Position numbers and translations under genes: made by a program. DNA of 64,000 nt. Source: an uncultured Clostridia bacterium (lineage in GTDB: Bacteria > Bacillota > Clostridia > UBA1381). The stretch spans positions 124,001 through 188,000 of the forward strand of contig CANQIP010000001.1 in assembly GCA_947623955.1 (NCBI GenBank). The letters run 5' to 3'. How positions within the stretch are numbered: position 1 is the stretch's first letter; each line of letters begins with the position of its first letter. Below are positions 37,262 to 45,495 of this stretch, in pieces. Under the pieces are notes generated by a model. It was not told the DNA's origin. It worked only from the letters and a program-made list of their open reading frames with translations, and did no database searches.

Positions 37262-38998
37262 TCAGTCCAGTCCGAACTGCGCCTTGCAGTCGGCGAGAAC
37301 CTTCTCTATCTCCGCCGTTGCTGTCTCAAAGCTTTCGGCGAACGTGCCGAGATAAATCTTAATCTTCGGCTCCGTACCCGACGGACGGACGATGAAATAC
37401 GTCTTATCGTCCGACAGGTTGTACTTCAGCACGTTCGACTTGGGCAATCCCGTAAGCGGCTTGACGCTGCCCTTTGTGTCCTTGATTGTCTGCGACTGAT
37501 AGTCGGTGTAAAGCACAATATCCATACCGGCAGCCTTTACGGGCGGGTTTTCACGCAAGCCTTTAAGCAGCGCAGCCATTTTCTCCATGCCGTCCTTGCC
37601 GGGCATCGTGAACGAAACGGTCTTTTCCGCGTAATAGCCGTATCTCTTGTACACGTCCATAAGCGCCTCGTAGAGCGACATGCCCTTTGTCTTGTAATAC
37701 GCAGCCATTTCCGCGATAAGCATTGTCGCGACTACGCCGTCCTTATCGCGCGCGTGCGTGCCGACGAGGTAACCGTAGCTTTCCTCAAAGCCGATGAGGT
37801 ACGTGTGGTTCTTCTTTTCGGCAAACTCGGTCATCTTTTCGCCGATGTACTTAAAGCCGGTGAGAACGTTCATAACCTCAATGCCGTAGCTTTCGGCGAT
37901 TGCAGCCGCAAGCTCGGTCGTTACGATTGTCTTTATAACAACGCCGTCGGCGGGAAGAACGCCCTTTTCCTTCTTCGAGCGGAGAATGTACTCAACGAGC
38001 AGTGCGCCCGTCTGGTTGCCGGTGAGCGTCCTGTAAACGCCGTCCGCGTCGCGGACAACGATACCCACGCGGTCGCAGTCGGGGTCTGTGCCTATGATAA
38101 CGTCAACGTCGTTCTGCTTTGCCATTTCGATAGCGATGTCGAACGCCTCTTTGTTCTCGGGGTTCGGCGAAACGACCGTCGGGAAATTGCCGTCCTCGGT
38201 GTCCTGCTCCTTAACGACAAGCACGTTTTTAAAGCCTATGCGCTTTAAGATAGCCTGCACGGGGCGCGAACCTGTGCCGTGGAGAGGTGTGTATATAAGC
38301 TTAAACGTGTCTGCGACAGCCTTTACCGCCTCGGGGTTCTGCTGCTGCGTCTGCACAACGTCGAGGAATTTCTCGTCAAGCTCGCTGCCGGGGATTTCGA
38401 GAAGTCCCTTTTCCTTCGCCTCGTCGAGCGAGATATACTTTACGTCGTCGAATATGTCATAGCTGTTTATCGCCGCGACAACAACGTCAGCCGCGTCGGG
38501 CGGCAGTTGTCCGCCGTCGGGGCCGTACACCTTGTAGCCGTTGTACTCCTTCGGGTTGTGGCTCGCGGTAATCATAACGCCCGCCGCGCAGCCGAGTTCT
38601 CTTATACCGAACGAAACCTCCGGCACGGAATGAACTATCGGGAACAAATACGCCTTAACGCCCGCAGCGGTGAGAACCTTAGCCGTTTCCTCGGCGAATA
38701 CGCGTGAGAAATTACGCGTGTCGTAGCCGATAAGAACGCCCGCCTTTGCCGCGTCCTCACCCCTCGACTTAACGTATTTCGCGACGCCCTGGCTCGCCTG
38801 GCGCACGTTGTAGATGTTCAGTCTGTTCGTGCCCGCGCCGAGTATTCCTCTCATACCCGCCGTGCCGAATTCAAGGTCGCGGTAAAAACGCTCCTCTATC
38901 TCCTTTTCGTTGTCCGCTATGGCGCGTAGTTCCGCCTTTGTGTCGTCGTCCACGGCGTCGCTCGTCAGCCAGCGGTTATATGTCTCTTTGTAACCCAT
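37262..38998 (-). CDS. Phosphoglucomutase/phosphomannomutase
   Basis: The 578-residue alpha-D-phosphohexomutase has all four domains: TAGMRGILGAGTNRLN near residue 45, the phosphoserine loop TASHNPKEYNGYKVY, the magnesium loop GTDPDCDRVG, the sugar-binding GFEESYGYLVG, and the C-terminal phosphate loop RPSGTEPKIKIY. It interconverts glucose 1- and 6-phosphate (or mannose phosphates) for polysaccharide synthesis and breakdown. Length suits the long Firmicute form. GGAGGAAAATTCG precedes the ATG. Single-gene unit; first chromosomal gene next to the prophage. Confidence 0.95.
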   Translation of the reverse strand: MGYKETYNRWLTSDAVDDDTKAELRAIADNEKEIEERFYRDLEFGTAGMRGILGAGTNRLNIYNVRQASQGVAKYVKSRGEDAAKAGVLIGYDTRNFSRVFAEETAKVLTAAGVKAYLFPIVHSVPEVSFGIRELGCAAGVMITASHNPKEYNGYKVYGPDGGQLPPDAADVVVAAINSYDIFDDVKYISLDEAKEKGLLEIPGSELDEKFLDVVQTQQQNPEAVKAVADTFKLIYTPLHGTGSRPVQAILKRIGFKNVLVVKEQDTEDGNFPTVVSPNPENKEAFDIAIEMAKQNDVDVIIGTDPDCDRVGIVVRDADGVYRTLTGNQTGALLVEYILRSKKEKGVLPADGVVIKTIVTTELAAAIAESYGIEVMNVLTGFKYIGEKMTEFAEKKNHTYLIGFEESYGYLVGTHARDKDGVVATMLIAEMAAYYKTKGMSLYEALMDVYKRYGYYAEKTVSFTMPGKDGMEKMAALLKGLRENPPVKAAGMDIVLYTDYQSQTIKDTKGSVKPLTGLPKSNVLKYNLSDDKTYFIVRPSGTEPKIKIYLGTFAESFETATAEIEKVLADCKAQFGLD

Positions 38999-39105
38999 CG
39001 AATTTTCCTCCTTGAAATTTCTTGTAGATAATTAGATTATACCACCGCGCCGCGCATTTTTCAATTATTATATATGTAAAATTTGGCGACTTTTTATAGT
39101 ATAAA

Positions 39106-39134
39106 TTGACAAATAGGGGCTGCAATGATATAAT
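39106..39134 (+). promoter_or_regulatory. Consensus sigma-A promoter of small RNA 1
   Basis: TTGACA (39106-39111), 17-base spacer, TATAAT (39129-39134): perfect consensus. Confidence 0.95.
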
Positions 39135-39139
39135 AATTT

Positions 39140-39283
39140 AGCAACACAAATCTTTAATATAATTATCCCAAAGCGCATACACTGTAAAAAACGTATGCCT
39201 TAATAATTCGCGCTTTGCGGGTATTGATTTGTGTTGCAGCAAAAGGCGGCGTTTTTATGCGCCGTACTGCGGCGCATTTTTTA
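39140..39283 (+). ncRNA. Structured small RNA 1 (6S-like hairpin)
   Basis: A transcript starting near 39140 would fold into one long hairpin. GCAACACAAATC (39141-39152) pairs with GATTTGTGTTGC (39226-39237), then there is a large internal bubble, a second stem AAAGCGC/GCGCTTT and CATAC/GTATG. A terminator (ATGCGCCG-TACTG-CGGCGCAT, T-run) follows. There is no ribosome site or frame. Closing stem, central bubble, terminal stem and total length of roughly 145 bases recall 6S RNA, which binds sigma-A polymerase. The identity is inferred. Confidence 0.7.
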
Positions 39284-39295
39284 TTTTATTTTGTA

Positions 39296-39324
39296 TTTAC
39301 AACCGGCGGTAAATATGATATAAT
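39296..39324 (+). promoter_or_regulatory. Sigma-A promoter of small RNA 2
   Basis: TTTACA (39296-39301), 17-base spacer, TATAAT (39319-39324). Confidence 0.93.
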
Positions 39325-39329
39325 GAGAA

Positions 39330-39504
39330 TTGCGGTACAATAATTTAATAATGGTCAAAACGGTTTATTACCATGTAAAAAACGTCCGCTTTTTGGACAG
39401 CGTTTTTTATCGTATATCGTTGTAGCCATTATTAAGTTGTACCGCAATACAATTAAATATATAAGCGGCGTTTTTTATGCGTCGCTTTGCGGCGCATTTT
39501 TTTA
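39330..39504 (+). ncRNA. Structured small RNA 2 (6S-like hairpin)
   Basis: TTGCGGTACAA (39330-39340) pairs with TTGTACCGCAA (39437-39447), followed inward by TTTAATAATGG with CCATTATTAA, a bubble, and AAAACG/CGTTTT plus GTCC/GGAC stems. A terminator ATGCGTCG-CTTTG-CGGCGCAT with a T-run closes it. Layout and terminator are nearly the same as in small RNA 1, though the stem sequences differ, so the two look like diverged duplicates. Confidence 0.7.
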
Positions 39505-39535
39505 TTTATAATTGTATCTGCGGGAGGTAAAAAAC

Positions 39536-39781
39536 ATGTCTGTCAAATTATTTAATGTAAGAAAAAATGTAATCGAGGGTCTCGATGAAAAGCTTATAAG
39601 TGTTCTCGGACTCAGTGACGGTGACGAGGTTGAGGCGGTAACGGACAGAAACGCCGTTCTGCTGCGCAAGGGCGGCAAGGTTTGTTTCGTGTGCGGCGGC
39701 GGCGACGTAACGGAAATCGGAAACGGAAGGTTTATGTGTAAAAAATGCCTGTGCGCCGTAAAAAAGGCGGCGAATATGTAA
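39536..39781 (+). CDS. AbrB-like regulator with zinc ribbon (81 aa)
   Basis: MSVKLFNVRKNVIEGLDEKL, then ISVLGLSDGDEVEAVTDRNAVLLRKGG is a swapped-hairpin AbrB-type DNA-binding segment, followed by a zinc ribbon CFVCGGGDVTEIGNGRFMCKKCL. GGGAGG lies before ATG 39536. A transition-state type regulator is plausible. Such AbrB-plus-ribbon proteins are known from Clostridia, targets unknown. The gene has a strong terminator behind it. Confidence 0.75.
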   Translation: MSVKLFNVRKNVIEGLDEKLISVLGLSDGDEVEAVTDRNAVLLRKGGKVCFVCGGGDVTEIGNGRFMCKKCLCAVKKAANM

Positions 39782-39782
39782 A

Positions 39783-39816
39783 AAACCGACGCGTTTGAGC
39801 GTCGGTTTTGTATTTT
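39783..39816 (+). terminator. Rho-independent terminator
   Basis: AAACCGACGC-GTTTGA-GCGTCGGTTTT followed by GTATTTT, after the AbrB-like gene. Confidence 0.9.
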
Positions 39817-39820
39817 GTAT

Positions 39821-39849
39821 TTACATTCGAGAGGAAATATGGTATAATA
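39821..39849 (+). promoter_or_regulatory. Sigma-A promoter of the VbhA-Fic operon
   Basis: TTTACA, 17-base spacer, TATAAT about 25 bases before the antitoxin start. Confidence 0.88.
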
Positions 39850-39874
39850 TATAGTAGTAAGGAGAGTGATTGCC

Positions 39875-40042
39875 ATGAGCGATACAGAAAGAATTATTGC
39901 CAATGTAAACGCAACAATGGCAATGGAAGGCATGCCTTTGACGAACGACGATAAGATGAGAATACGCGACTGTCTTGAAGGAAGAAAAAGCTTTGACGAG
40001 ACGGTTAAAGAGCTTGTGGACTTTTACAGGAAAGCAGTATGA
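39875..40042 (+). CDS. VbhA-like antitoxin of the Fic toxin (55 aa)
   Basis: MSDTERIIANVNATMAMEGM includes TMAMEG, which fits the class I Fic-inhibitory motif (S/T)-x3-E-(G/N). The glutamate would block ATP gamma-phosphate placement in the Fic active site. The rest is helical (LTNDDKMRIRDCLEGRKSFDETVKELVDFYRKAV), like VbhA. AAGGAG site; its TGA overlaps the Fic ATG as ATGA, so both are made in step. The gene is short and easily missed. Confidence 0.85.
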   Translation: MSDTERIIANVNATMAMEGMPLTNDDKMRIRDCLEGRKSFDETVKELVDFYRKAV

Positions 40043-40650
40043 ATAATAAATATTACTATGAGTATGAATGGGACAGTAAATACTGTTACCCCCAATCTCA
40101 TGTGCTGAAGAACAAATTAAATATAACCAATCAAGGCGAACTTGAGACTGCAGAACGTGCCATAACCGCTGTTAAAACTTCTCAGGCAAGTGTCAGTCAT
40201 ATAAATGGCAATTTTGATTTTGAACATCTGAAAAGAATTCATAAGTTTTTATTTGAGGATATATATGATTGGGCAGGCTGTATCAGGACTGTAAATATAT
40301 CCAAAGGTAATCAATTTTGCCGAGTTGATTATATCGAAACACAAATAAACGACCTTTTTAAGAAACTGAAAGATGAAAATTATTTGCTTGACTGTAAAAC
40401 CATAGATGAAATCGGAAAGCGGCTTGCATATTATTTGGGTGAAATCAATGTAATACATCCGTTCCGCGAGGGTAACGGAAGAACACAAAGACTGTTTATC
40501 GAGCATCTTGCTTATAACGCCGGATATGAACTGGATTTCATGAAAATAAGCAGTCAGGATATGCTTGAAGCGAGTGTTAAAGCATATGCCTGTGAATATG
40601 ATTTGATGGAAAAAATAATCATAAGAGCATTAACAAAAACCGATAAATAA
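40039..40650 (+). CDS. Fic-family adenylyltransferase toxin
   Basis: The 203-residue protein has the catalytic motif VIHPFREGNGRTQRLFI with the essential histidine. Other Fic features are HLKRIHKFLFEDIYDWAGCIRTVNISKGNQFCR (flap region). It would transfer AMP from ATP to a target hydroxyl; VbhT-type toxins act on DNA gyrase and topoisomerase IV. Full length and motif intact, so probably active. Coupled behind its antitoxin. Confidence 0.92.
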   Translation: MNNKYYYEYEWDSKYCYPQSHVLKNKLNITNQGELETAERAITAVKTSQASVSHINGNFDFEHLKRIHKFLFEDIYDWAGCIRTVNISKGNQFCRVDYIETQINDLFKKLKDENYLLDCKTIDEIGKRLAYYLGEINVIHPFREGNGRTQRLFIEHLAYNAGYELDFMKISSQDMLEASVKAYACEYDLMEKIIIRALTKTDK

Positions 40651-40667
40651 GTGTGATTTTATTGATG

Positions 40668-40705
40668 ATTAAGAAAACCGACGCTTAAAAGCGTCGGTTT
40701 TTGGT
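40668..40705. terminator. Bidirectional terminator between fic and uxuB
   Basis: AAAACCGACGC-TTAAAA-GCGTCGGTTTTT between converging genes; works on both strands. Confidence 0.9.
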
Positions 40706-42289
40706 TTACATATTTTTAAGCGCAAGGCGTACCGCGCCTGTACCGGCGAGCATTTGCGAGAACAGGTTCTCAACCTTTTCGCCGAGACCCGCGTCGTACA
40801 GGTCAACGCCGAAAAGATTGGCGTTTGATAGTATCGGCTTTAATGCTTCATCGTCTATCTGCGGCTCGCCCAAGCGTATGCCGCCGAGCGATTTTTGCAC
40901 GTCCGCGAGCGACGGGTCGGGCGACGGCGTAAACTCGTTGCCCTCGTCATCAACGGCGAGCGCGTAACGCAGCCAGCCCGCTATTACGAGTGGTATCGCG
41001 TTAAGGTCGGACGCGTCGAGCTCGTCCGAAATCATATACGCCTTGATCGTCTCGCCGTAGCGCACGGGGATTTTCTGCGACGTGTCGGTCGCTATTCTCT
41101 GCGGCGCGTCGGGGATATACGGGTTCGGGAGACGGTCGTTTATAACCTCGTCGGCAAATTTTTCGGGGTCGATTATGCCCGGATTTACAACGACCTTCAT
41201 ACCTTCCTCTCTCACTGCGCGGACAAGCTTTACAAGGTCGGCGTCCTTCATTTCCTCCCAAATCGTCTTGTACCCCAAAAGGCAGCCGAAAACCGCGAGC
41301 GCGGTGTGCAGGGGGTTAAGGCAGGTCGTTACCTTCATAGTCTCCGCCTTGTTTACCGTTTCGCGCGTCGTCATGTACACGCCCGCCTTTTCAAGCGGCG
41401 GTCTGCCGTTCGGGAAATCGTCCTCAATCACGAGGTATTCGGGTATTTCGGCGTTTACAAACGGCGCGATGTACGTTCCCTTATCCGTCACGACAGGCGA
41501 CATATCCTCTGCGCCCATTTCCTCAAGGCGCGTTTTTACGCTGTCGTCGGGGCGCGGCGTTATCTTGTCAATCATGCTCCACGGGAACGACACCCTCTGC
41601 GTCATATACGCGGCGAAGTCGTTGTCCACGCTGCCGTTGTCGAGCCAGCCCTTCACGACGCGCATAACGCCGTCCTGGAGTTTTTCACCGTTGTGGGAGC
41701 AGTTGTCCATGCTGACGACCGCGACGGGCATTTCACAGCTTTTATACCGCGCGTACAGCATAGCCGCGATTATGCTCATCGTGTGTTTCGGCGACACGAG
41801 ACCGTTTGCGATGTCGCTCTCTACCACAGGGAGCAGCCTGCCGTTTACGTCCGACGTGGCGTAGCCCTTTTCGGTGATTGTAAAGCTTATCATTTTAAGC
41901 GACGGGTTTTCGGCAATTTCTTTAAGACGCTCAAAATCGTCAGCCTTCACGCCCTCGGCTATGCCCGCGAGAACCTCGGCGCGGAGGTCGGAGCTTTTGC
42001 CCATGAGGACGTTTAGCGTTAGGTTGTCGTAAGGCTCGTAAATTTTGTCTATGATGTCAAAGTCAAAGCTTTCGACGGCGATTATGCCCGTGTTCATCTC
42101 GCCCGCGTTTAAAAGTTTCTGCGCTATAGAGCCGATAAAGCCGCGGAAAATATTTCCCGCCCCGAAGTGTACCCATTCGGGGAAATTCTTTGTCTGCTCG
42201 CGCATGGCGGTTATGTCGAACTTCGGCAGCACGATACCCGCCTTTTCCCAGTCCGCGCGGTCGGCAATTCCGTTCAGGTTCAGTTTCAT
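40706..42289 (-). CDS. uxuB: Fructuronate reductase / mannitol dehydrogenase family
   Basis: 527 residues of the long-chain polyol dehydrogenase family: HFGAGNIFRGFIGSIAQKLL (NAD-binding), SMDNCSHNGEKL (active-site K/N/H region), FPWSMIDKITPRPDD. It reduces D-fructuronate to D-mannonate. Its ATG overlaps the TGA of the upstream GH115 gene by four bases. Together they release and begin the breakdown of glucuronic acid, which favours UxuB over mannitol dehydrogenase. Confidence 0.88.
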   Translation of the reverse strand: MKLNLNGIADRADWEKAGIVLPKFDITAMREQTKNFPEWVHFGAGNIFRGFIGSIAQKLLNAGEMNTGIIAVESFDFDIIDKIYEPYDNLTLNVLMGKSSDLRAEVLAGIAEGVKADDFERLKEIAENPSLKMISFTITEKGYATSDVNGRLLPVVESDIANGLVSPKHTMSIIAAMLYARYKSCEMPVAVVSMDNCSHNGEKLQDGVMRVVKGWLDNGSVDNDFAAYMTQRVSFPWSMIDKITPRPDDSVKTRLEEMGAEDMSPVVTDKGTYIAPFVNAEIPEYLVIEDDFPNGRPPLEKAGVYMTTRETVNKAETMKVTTCLNPLHTALAVFGCLLGYKTIWEEMKDADLVKLVRAVREEGMKVVVNPGIIDPEKFADEVINDRLPNPYIPDAPQRIATDTSQKIPVRYGETIKAYMISDELDASDLNAIPLVIAGWLRYALAVDDEGNEFTPSPDPSLADVQKSLGGIRLGEPQIDDEALKPILSNANLFGVDLYDAGLGEKVENLFSQMLAGTGAVRLALKNM

Positions 42290-44286
42290 TTTACATTTTC
42301 CTTTCTCTTAAACGCCTCGTAAAGCTCCCAATCTGTCATGTGGTTGTCGTTTACGAGCAGCGTCATTATTTCCCTGTCCTCGGGCGCGTACACCGCGTCG
42401 CGGTACCACCTTACGTGGCTCGCGCTGTCGCCCATCTCACGCGCCAAGCCCATTATTTTTTCAGCCATGTACGCGCTGTGCTTTATGTCGGCGAAACAGT
42501 CGTTATAGTAAAAGTCCTTCCACACGCCGTACTCGCTCCCGCGCATTATGCGGTTCGCCGTTTTGTAAAGCTCGGCGCACCGTCCGAACGTCATAAACGC
42601 GTTTTTAAAGTCGCCGTCCGCGTAGTATTCGTACCCCTCGCCGAATGTCTTTAAGCCTTCGGTGCAGTAGCGGTGAATGGCGGTCTGCATTAAAATAGTC
42701 GCGTCGAAAAGCTGTTTTACGTCACCGTTGAGCCGTTCGCTCACGCTTTGACACCGCTTGTAAAACGCGGCTATGTTGTCTGTGTTATCGGCGGCGTAAT
42801 CGGTATACTTCTTTATCTGCCCGCGTATCGTACCCGCGCCGGAGATCCAGTTGAGCCCGGGTACATCGCTTTTGCCTTTGAACACGGCGTTTACCGCCAC
42901 GCGCATCGGGTCGTTGTAAAACTGCTCTCCCGCATGCTCGTCCTCGTGGTCGCCGAATTTGAGCATCGCCGTATGGTAGTCGCGGTAAATTTCCGCGACG
43001 TCGGCATTTCCGCCGTAGTAATCGACTGCAAAGCTTACGCTTTGCGTTTCGTCGCTCACGCTCTCCCCCATCCATTTTTTACGCACCGCGTCGAGAAAAT
43101 ACGCGTGGGGACGCACGTTCGAGCAGTTTACGAGCCAGTAGTCGGTCATGTTCTTTTCCGTGACCTCGGTAAGTTCTCTGTCCATGAAGTCAACACTATT
43201 TGGGAACATCGTGATGTGGTTCGCCGCCTGCAGGTCGTAAAACGACACGTGGTAGTATATACCGCCGCTTTTCTGCCGTTCCTTCGGCATGGACGACACG
43301 CGCACGGTGTGATTATCGCGGCGGCGCGTAACCATTTTGCCGAAACCGTTGTCCGCGCTTATTTTTATAACGTCATCGGGCAAAGTTATTAAGCCCTTGT
43401 CGTACAGCTCCATTACCTCGCCGTAGAGGTTTGTGCAGAAAACGGAGTTTTTGACGTGTTTAAGCACTATCCGCCGCTGCAGCTCTATTATATCGCTTAT
43501 CATCTTGCCGCGCTTTTCGTCGGTGTCAAATTTACCGCTTGTGTCGTGGCTCCAGAACGGCGCGTCGCCCTGTCCGCGGAAACCGAGGCACCATATCGTC
43601 TTACCGTCCTTCTGCTCTGTTACCGCGTCCTCCCACAGCTTATTGAAAAGGTCGGGGTGGTCGAGGTAGTTGGGTTTAAGGTCGGGGTACGCTCTCGCGA
43701 ACATTTCCGCGCCGAGTGGTTCGGCGTGGTGGTGCGTTATCCACAGCCCCATATCGGCAGCAAGGCGGCGGTGCAGGCGCGAGTTTTTGTCCGTGCCGGG
43801 TATTACCATGTTGCCGCCGCAGCGCAAAAGCGCCTCGAACGCCATACGCCACGGCTCCTCGCTGTCGCCGTCAATCGCCCACTTCATTATGAGCACCTCG
43901 TCGTTTATGAACCAGCCGCGGTATTTTACAGCGGGCTTTACCGATTTATATTGTTCGCCTTTTACCGTTATTTCGTCCGTCTTTTCGATTTTTTGATCCA
44001 TCCAGAACCAAAACGGCAAAATACCGAGGAATTTTTCGCTTATGTAAAGCAGTCCGTACACAAAGCCGAGACTGTCCGACGCGGCGACGGTTATCGTTTC
44101 GCCGACCGTAACGGTAAATTCCTCCTCTCCGAGCGACGCGTCACGCGTGAGTTTTATAACATTGCCGCGCGTCGGGTCGGTAAGCTTTTTCTTTATGTCA
44201 CGCGACAGTATGTTCACGGCATTGATTACCGCACCGTCCGCGCCGTCATATTCGATACGCGTTCCCGCGTTTATAACAAAATCCAT
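42286..44286 (-). CDS. GH115-type xylan alpha-glucuronidase
   Basis: A 666-residue protein matching glycoside hydrolase family 115: SDSLGFVYGLLYISEKFLGILPFWFWMDQ at about 90-118, KYRGWFINDE, HRRLAADMGLWITHHHAEPLG, CLGFRGQGDAPFW, YYHVSFYDLQAANHITMF. It removes 4-O-methyl-glucuronic acid from glucuronoxylan. No signal peptide is evident, so it may act on imported oligosaccharides. It is somewhat shorter than many family members, probably missing the C-terminal domain. First gene of an operon with uxuB. Confidence 0.85.
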   Translation of the reverse strand: MDFVINAGTRIEYDGADGAVINAVNILSRDIKKKLTDPTRGNVIKLTRDASLGEEEFTVTVGETITVAASDSLGFVYGLLYISEKFLGILPFWFWMDQKIEKTDEITVKGEQYKSVKPAVKYRGWFINDEVLIMKWAIDGDSEEPWRMAFEALLRCGGNMVIPGTDKNSRLHRRLAADMGLWITHHHAEPLGAEMFARAYPDLKPNYLDHPDLFNKLWEDAVTEQKDGKTIWCLGFRGQGDAPFWSHDTSGKFDTDEKRGKMISDIIELQRRIVLKHVKNSVFCTNLYGEVMELYDKGLITLPDDVIKISADNGFGKMVTRRRDNHTVRVSSMPKERQKSGGIYYHVSFYDLQAANHITMFPNSVDFMDRELTEVTEKNMTDYWLVNCSNVRPHAYFLDAVRKKWMGESVSDETQSVSFAVDYYGGNADVAEIYRDYHTAMLKFGDHEDEHAGEQFYNDPMRVAVNAVFKGKSDVPGLNWISGAGTIRGQIKKYTDYAADNTDNIAAFYKRCQSVSERLNGDVKQLFDATILMQTAIHRYCTEGLKTFGEGYEYYADGDFKNAFMTFGRCAELYKTANRIMRGSEYGVWKDFYYNDCFADIKHSAYMAEKIMGLAREMGDSASHVRWYRDAVYAPEDREIMTLLVNDNHMTDWELYEAFKRKENVK

Positions 44287-44394
44287 AGTTATCCCCTTTA
44301 ATGCTTATTATGTGGTTATTGTAGCACAAAAAAATCAAATATTCCTTGCGATTTTTGCGTAAAATATTGACAATATTGTGCGTAATGATTTAGC

Positions 44395-44422
44395 TTGACA
44401 TTTTCGGCGCGGGTGGTAAAAT
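44395..44422 (+). promoter_or_regulatory. Sigma-A promoter of apbE
   Basis: TTGACA (44395-44400), 16-base spacer, TAAAAT (44417-44422), about 30 bases before the start. Confidence 0.8.
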
Positions 44423-44453
44423 TAAATAAAGCAGATGTACGGAGGATAACGGA

Positions 44454-45446
44454 GTGAGGATAAAAAAATTACTTGCCGCCGCCGTGTGCGCGGCGTTTCT
44501 CGTCTCGTGCGGCGGCGCAAAGGAAACCGAAAAAACGTTGTTCGCGATGGACACCGTTATGAATATAAAGGCATACGGCGCGGGCGCGAGGGCGGCTGTT
44601 GACAGCGCCGAAAACGAAATAAAGCGGCTCGAAACGCTCCTTTCACGCGGAAACGCGGACGGCGACGTGGGAAGGATAAACGGCAGTGCGTCGGCTGACG
44701 TTTCGCCCGAAACGGCTGAGCTTATAGAAACGGCTCTCGATGTGTCGTCGTCCACGGACGGCGCGTTTGATATAACGATCGCGCCCGTCATGGATTTGTG
44801 GGGGTTTTTCACGAAGGACTACCGCGTACCGTCCGACGGTGAAATCACGGACGCGCTCAAATATGTGGATTACCGCCGCGTGAGCGTAAGCGGTACGCGC
44901 GTGAGCGTCGAAAACGGCATGAAGCTCGACCTCGGCGGCATAGCGAAAGGCTATCTGTCGGGGCGCATTATAAATATTTTTAAGGAGCATGGCGTTTCGT
45001 CGGGTATCGTGTCGCTCGGCGGTAACGTGCATTGTCTCGGTACAAGACCCGACGGCGGAGCGTGGCGCGTCGCCGTGCAAAATCCGTCGGGCGAGGGTTA
45101 TATCGGCGTTTTGTCGGTCACGGATAAGGCGGTTGTAACGTCGGGCGGGTACCAGCGGTATTTTGAAAGCGGCGGCAAAACGTACCATCACATCATCGAC
45201 CCGAAAACGGGCGTGAGCGCGGAAAGCGGTCTTTCGTCTGTAACGGTCGTGTCGGAGGACGGAGCGAGGGCGGACGCGCTGTCAACCGCACTGTTCGTCA
45301 TGGGGCTTGACGGCGCGGAAAGGTATTATAGGGAACACGGCGGTTTTGAGGTTGTGCTTGTGACGGACGGCGGCGAGGTATACGTTACGGACGGACTTAA
45401 AGACAGCTTTGAAAGCGAGTATGAATATAAGGTAATAAACGGATAA
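44454..45446 (+). CDS. apbE: FAD:protein FMN transferase lipoprotein
   Basis: 330 residues. The lipoprotein signal is RIKKLLAAAVCAAFLVSCGG, with lipobox LVSC. Conserved ApbE regions follow: FAMDTVMNIKAYG, ALKYVDYRRVSV, KLDLGGIAKGYLSGRI, VSLGGNVHCLG, YHHIIDPKTG, and ADALSTALFVMG with the catalytic Asp. It attaches FMN to threonine in flavoproteins such as Rnf or Nqr subunits outside the membrane. GTG start 44454 after a GGAGGATAACGGA site. A strong terminator follows. Confidence 0.93.
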   Translation: MRIKKLLAAAVCAAFLVSCGGAKETEKTLFAMDTVMNIKAYGAGARAAVDSAENEIKRLETLLSRGNADGDVGRINGSASADVSPETAELIETALDVSSSTDGAFDITIAPVMDLWGFFTKDYRVPSDGEITDALKYVDYRRVSVSGTRVSVENGMKLDLGGIAKGYLSGRIINIFKEHGVSSGIVSLGGNVHCLGTRPDGGAWRVAVQNPSGEGYIGVLSVTDKAVVTSGGYQRYFESGGKTYHHIIDPKTGVSAESGLSSVTVVSEDGARADALSTALFVMGLDGAERYYREHGGFEVVLVTDGGEVYVTDGLKDSFESEYEYKVING

Positions 45447-45449
45447 CGA

Positions 45450-45488
45450 AAAAACGCCGCCCGCGTAATGCGGAAGGCGTTTTTTGTA
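45450..45488. terminator. Bidirectional terminator between apbE and the Cys-rich gene
   Basis: AAAACGCCGCCCGC-GTAAT-GCGGAAGGCGTTTTTT between converging genes; the stem has a small mismatch. Confidence 0.88.
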
Positions 45489-45495
45489 CCGATTT

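Larger units (their letters stand above)
38999..39535. other. Intergenic region with two tandem small RNA genes
   Basis: No protein gene is visible over about 540 bases. After the pgm ribosome site and an A+T-rich stretch it holds two promoter-hairpin-terminator units (listed separately) and the ribosome site of the AbrB-like gene. Confidence 0.8.

Noticed and set aside
40895-43392. Long plus-strand open frames of 200-370 codons opposite uxuB and the GH115 gene
   Set aside because: They are antisense shadows of G+C-biased coding sequence, with low-complexity Arg/Val-rich translations and no ribosome sites.
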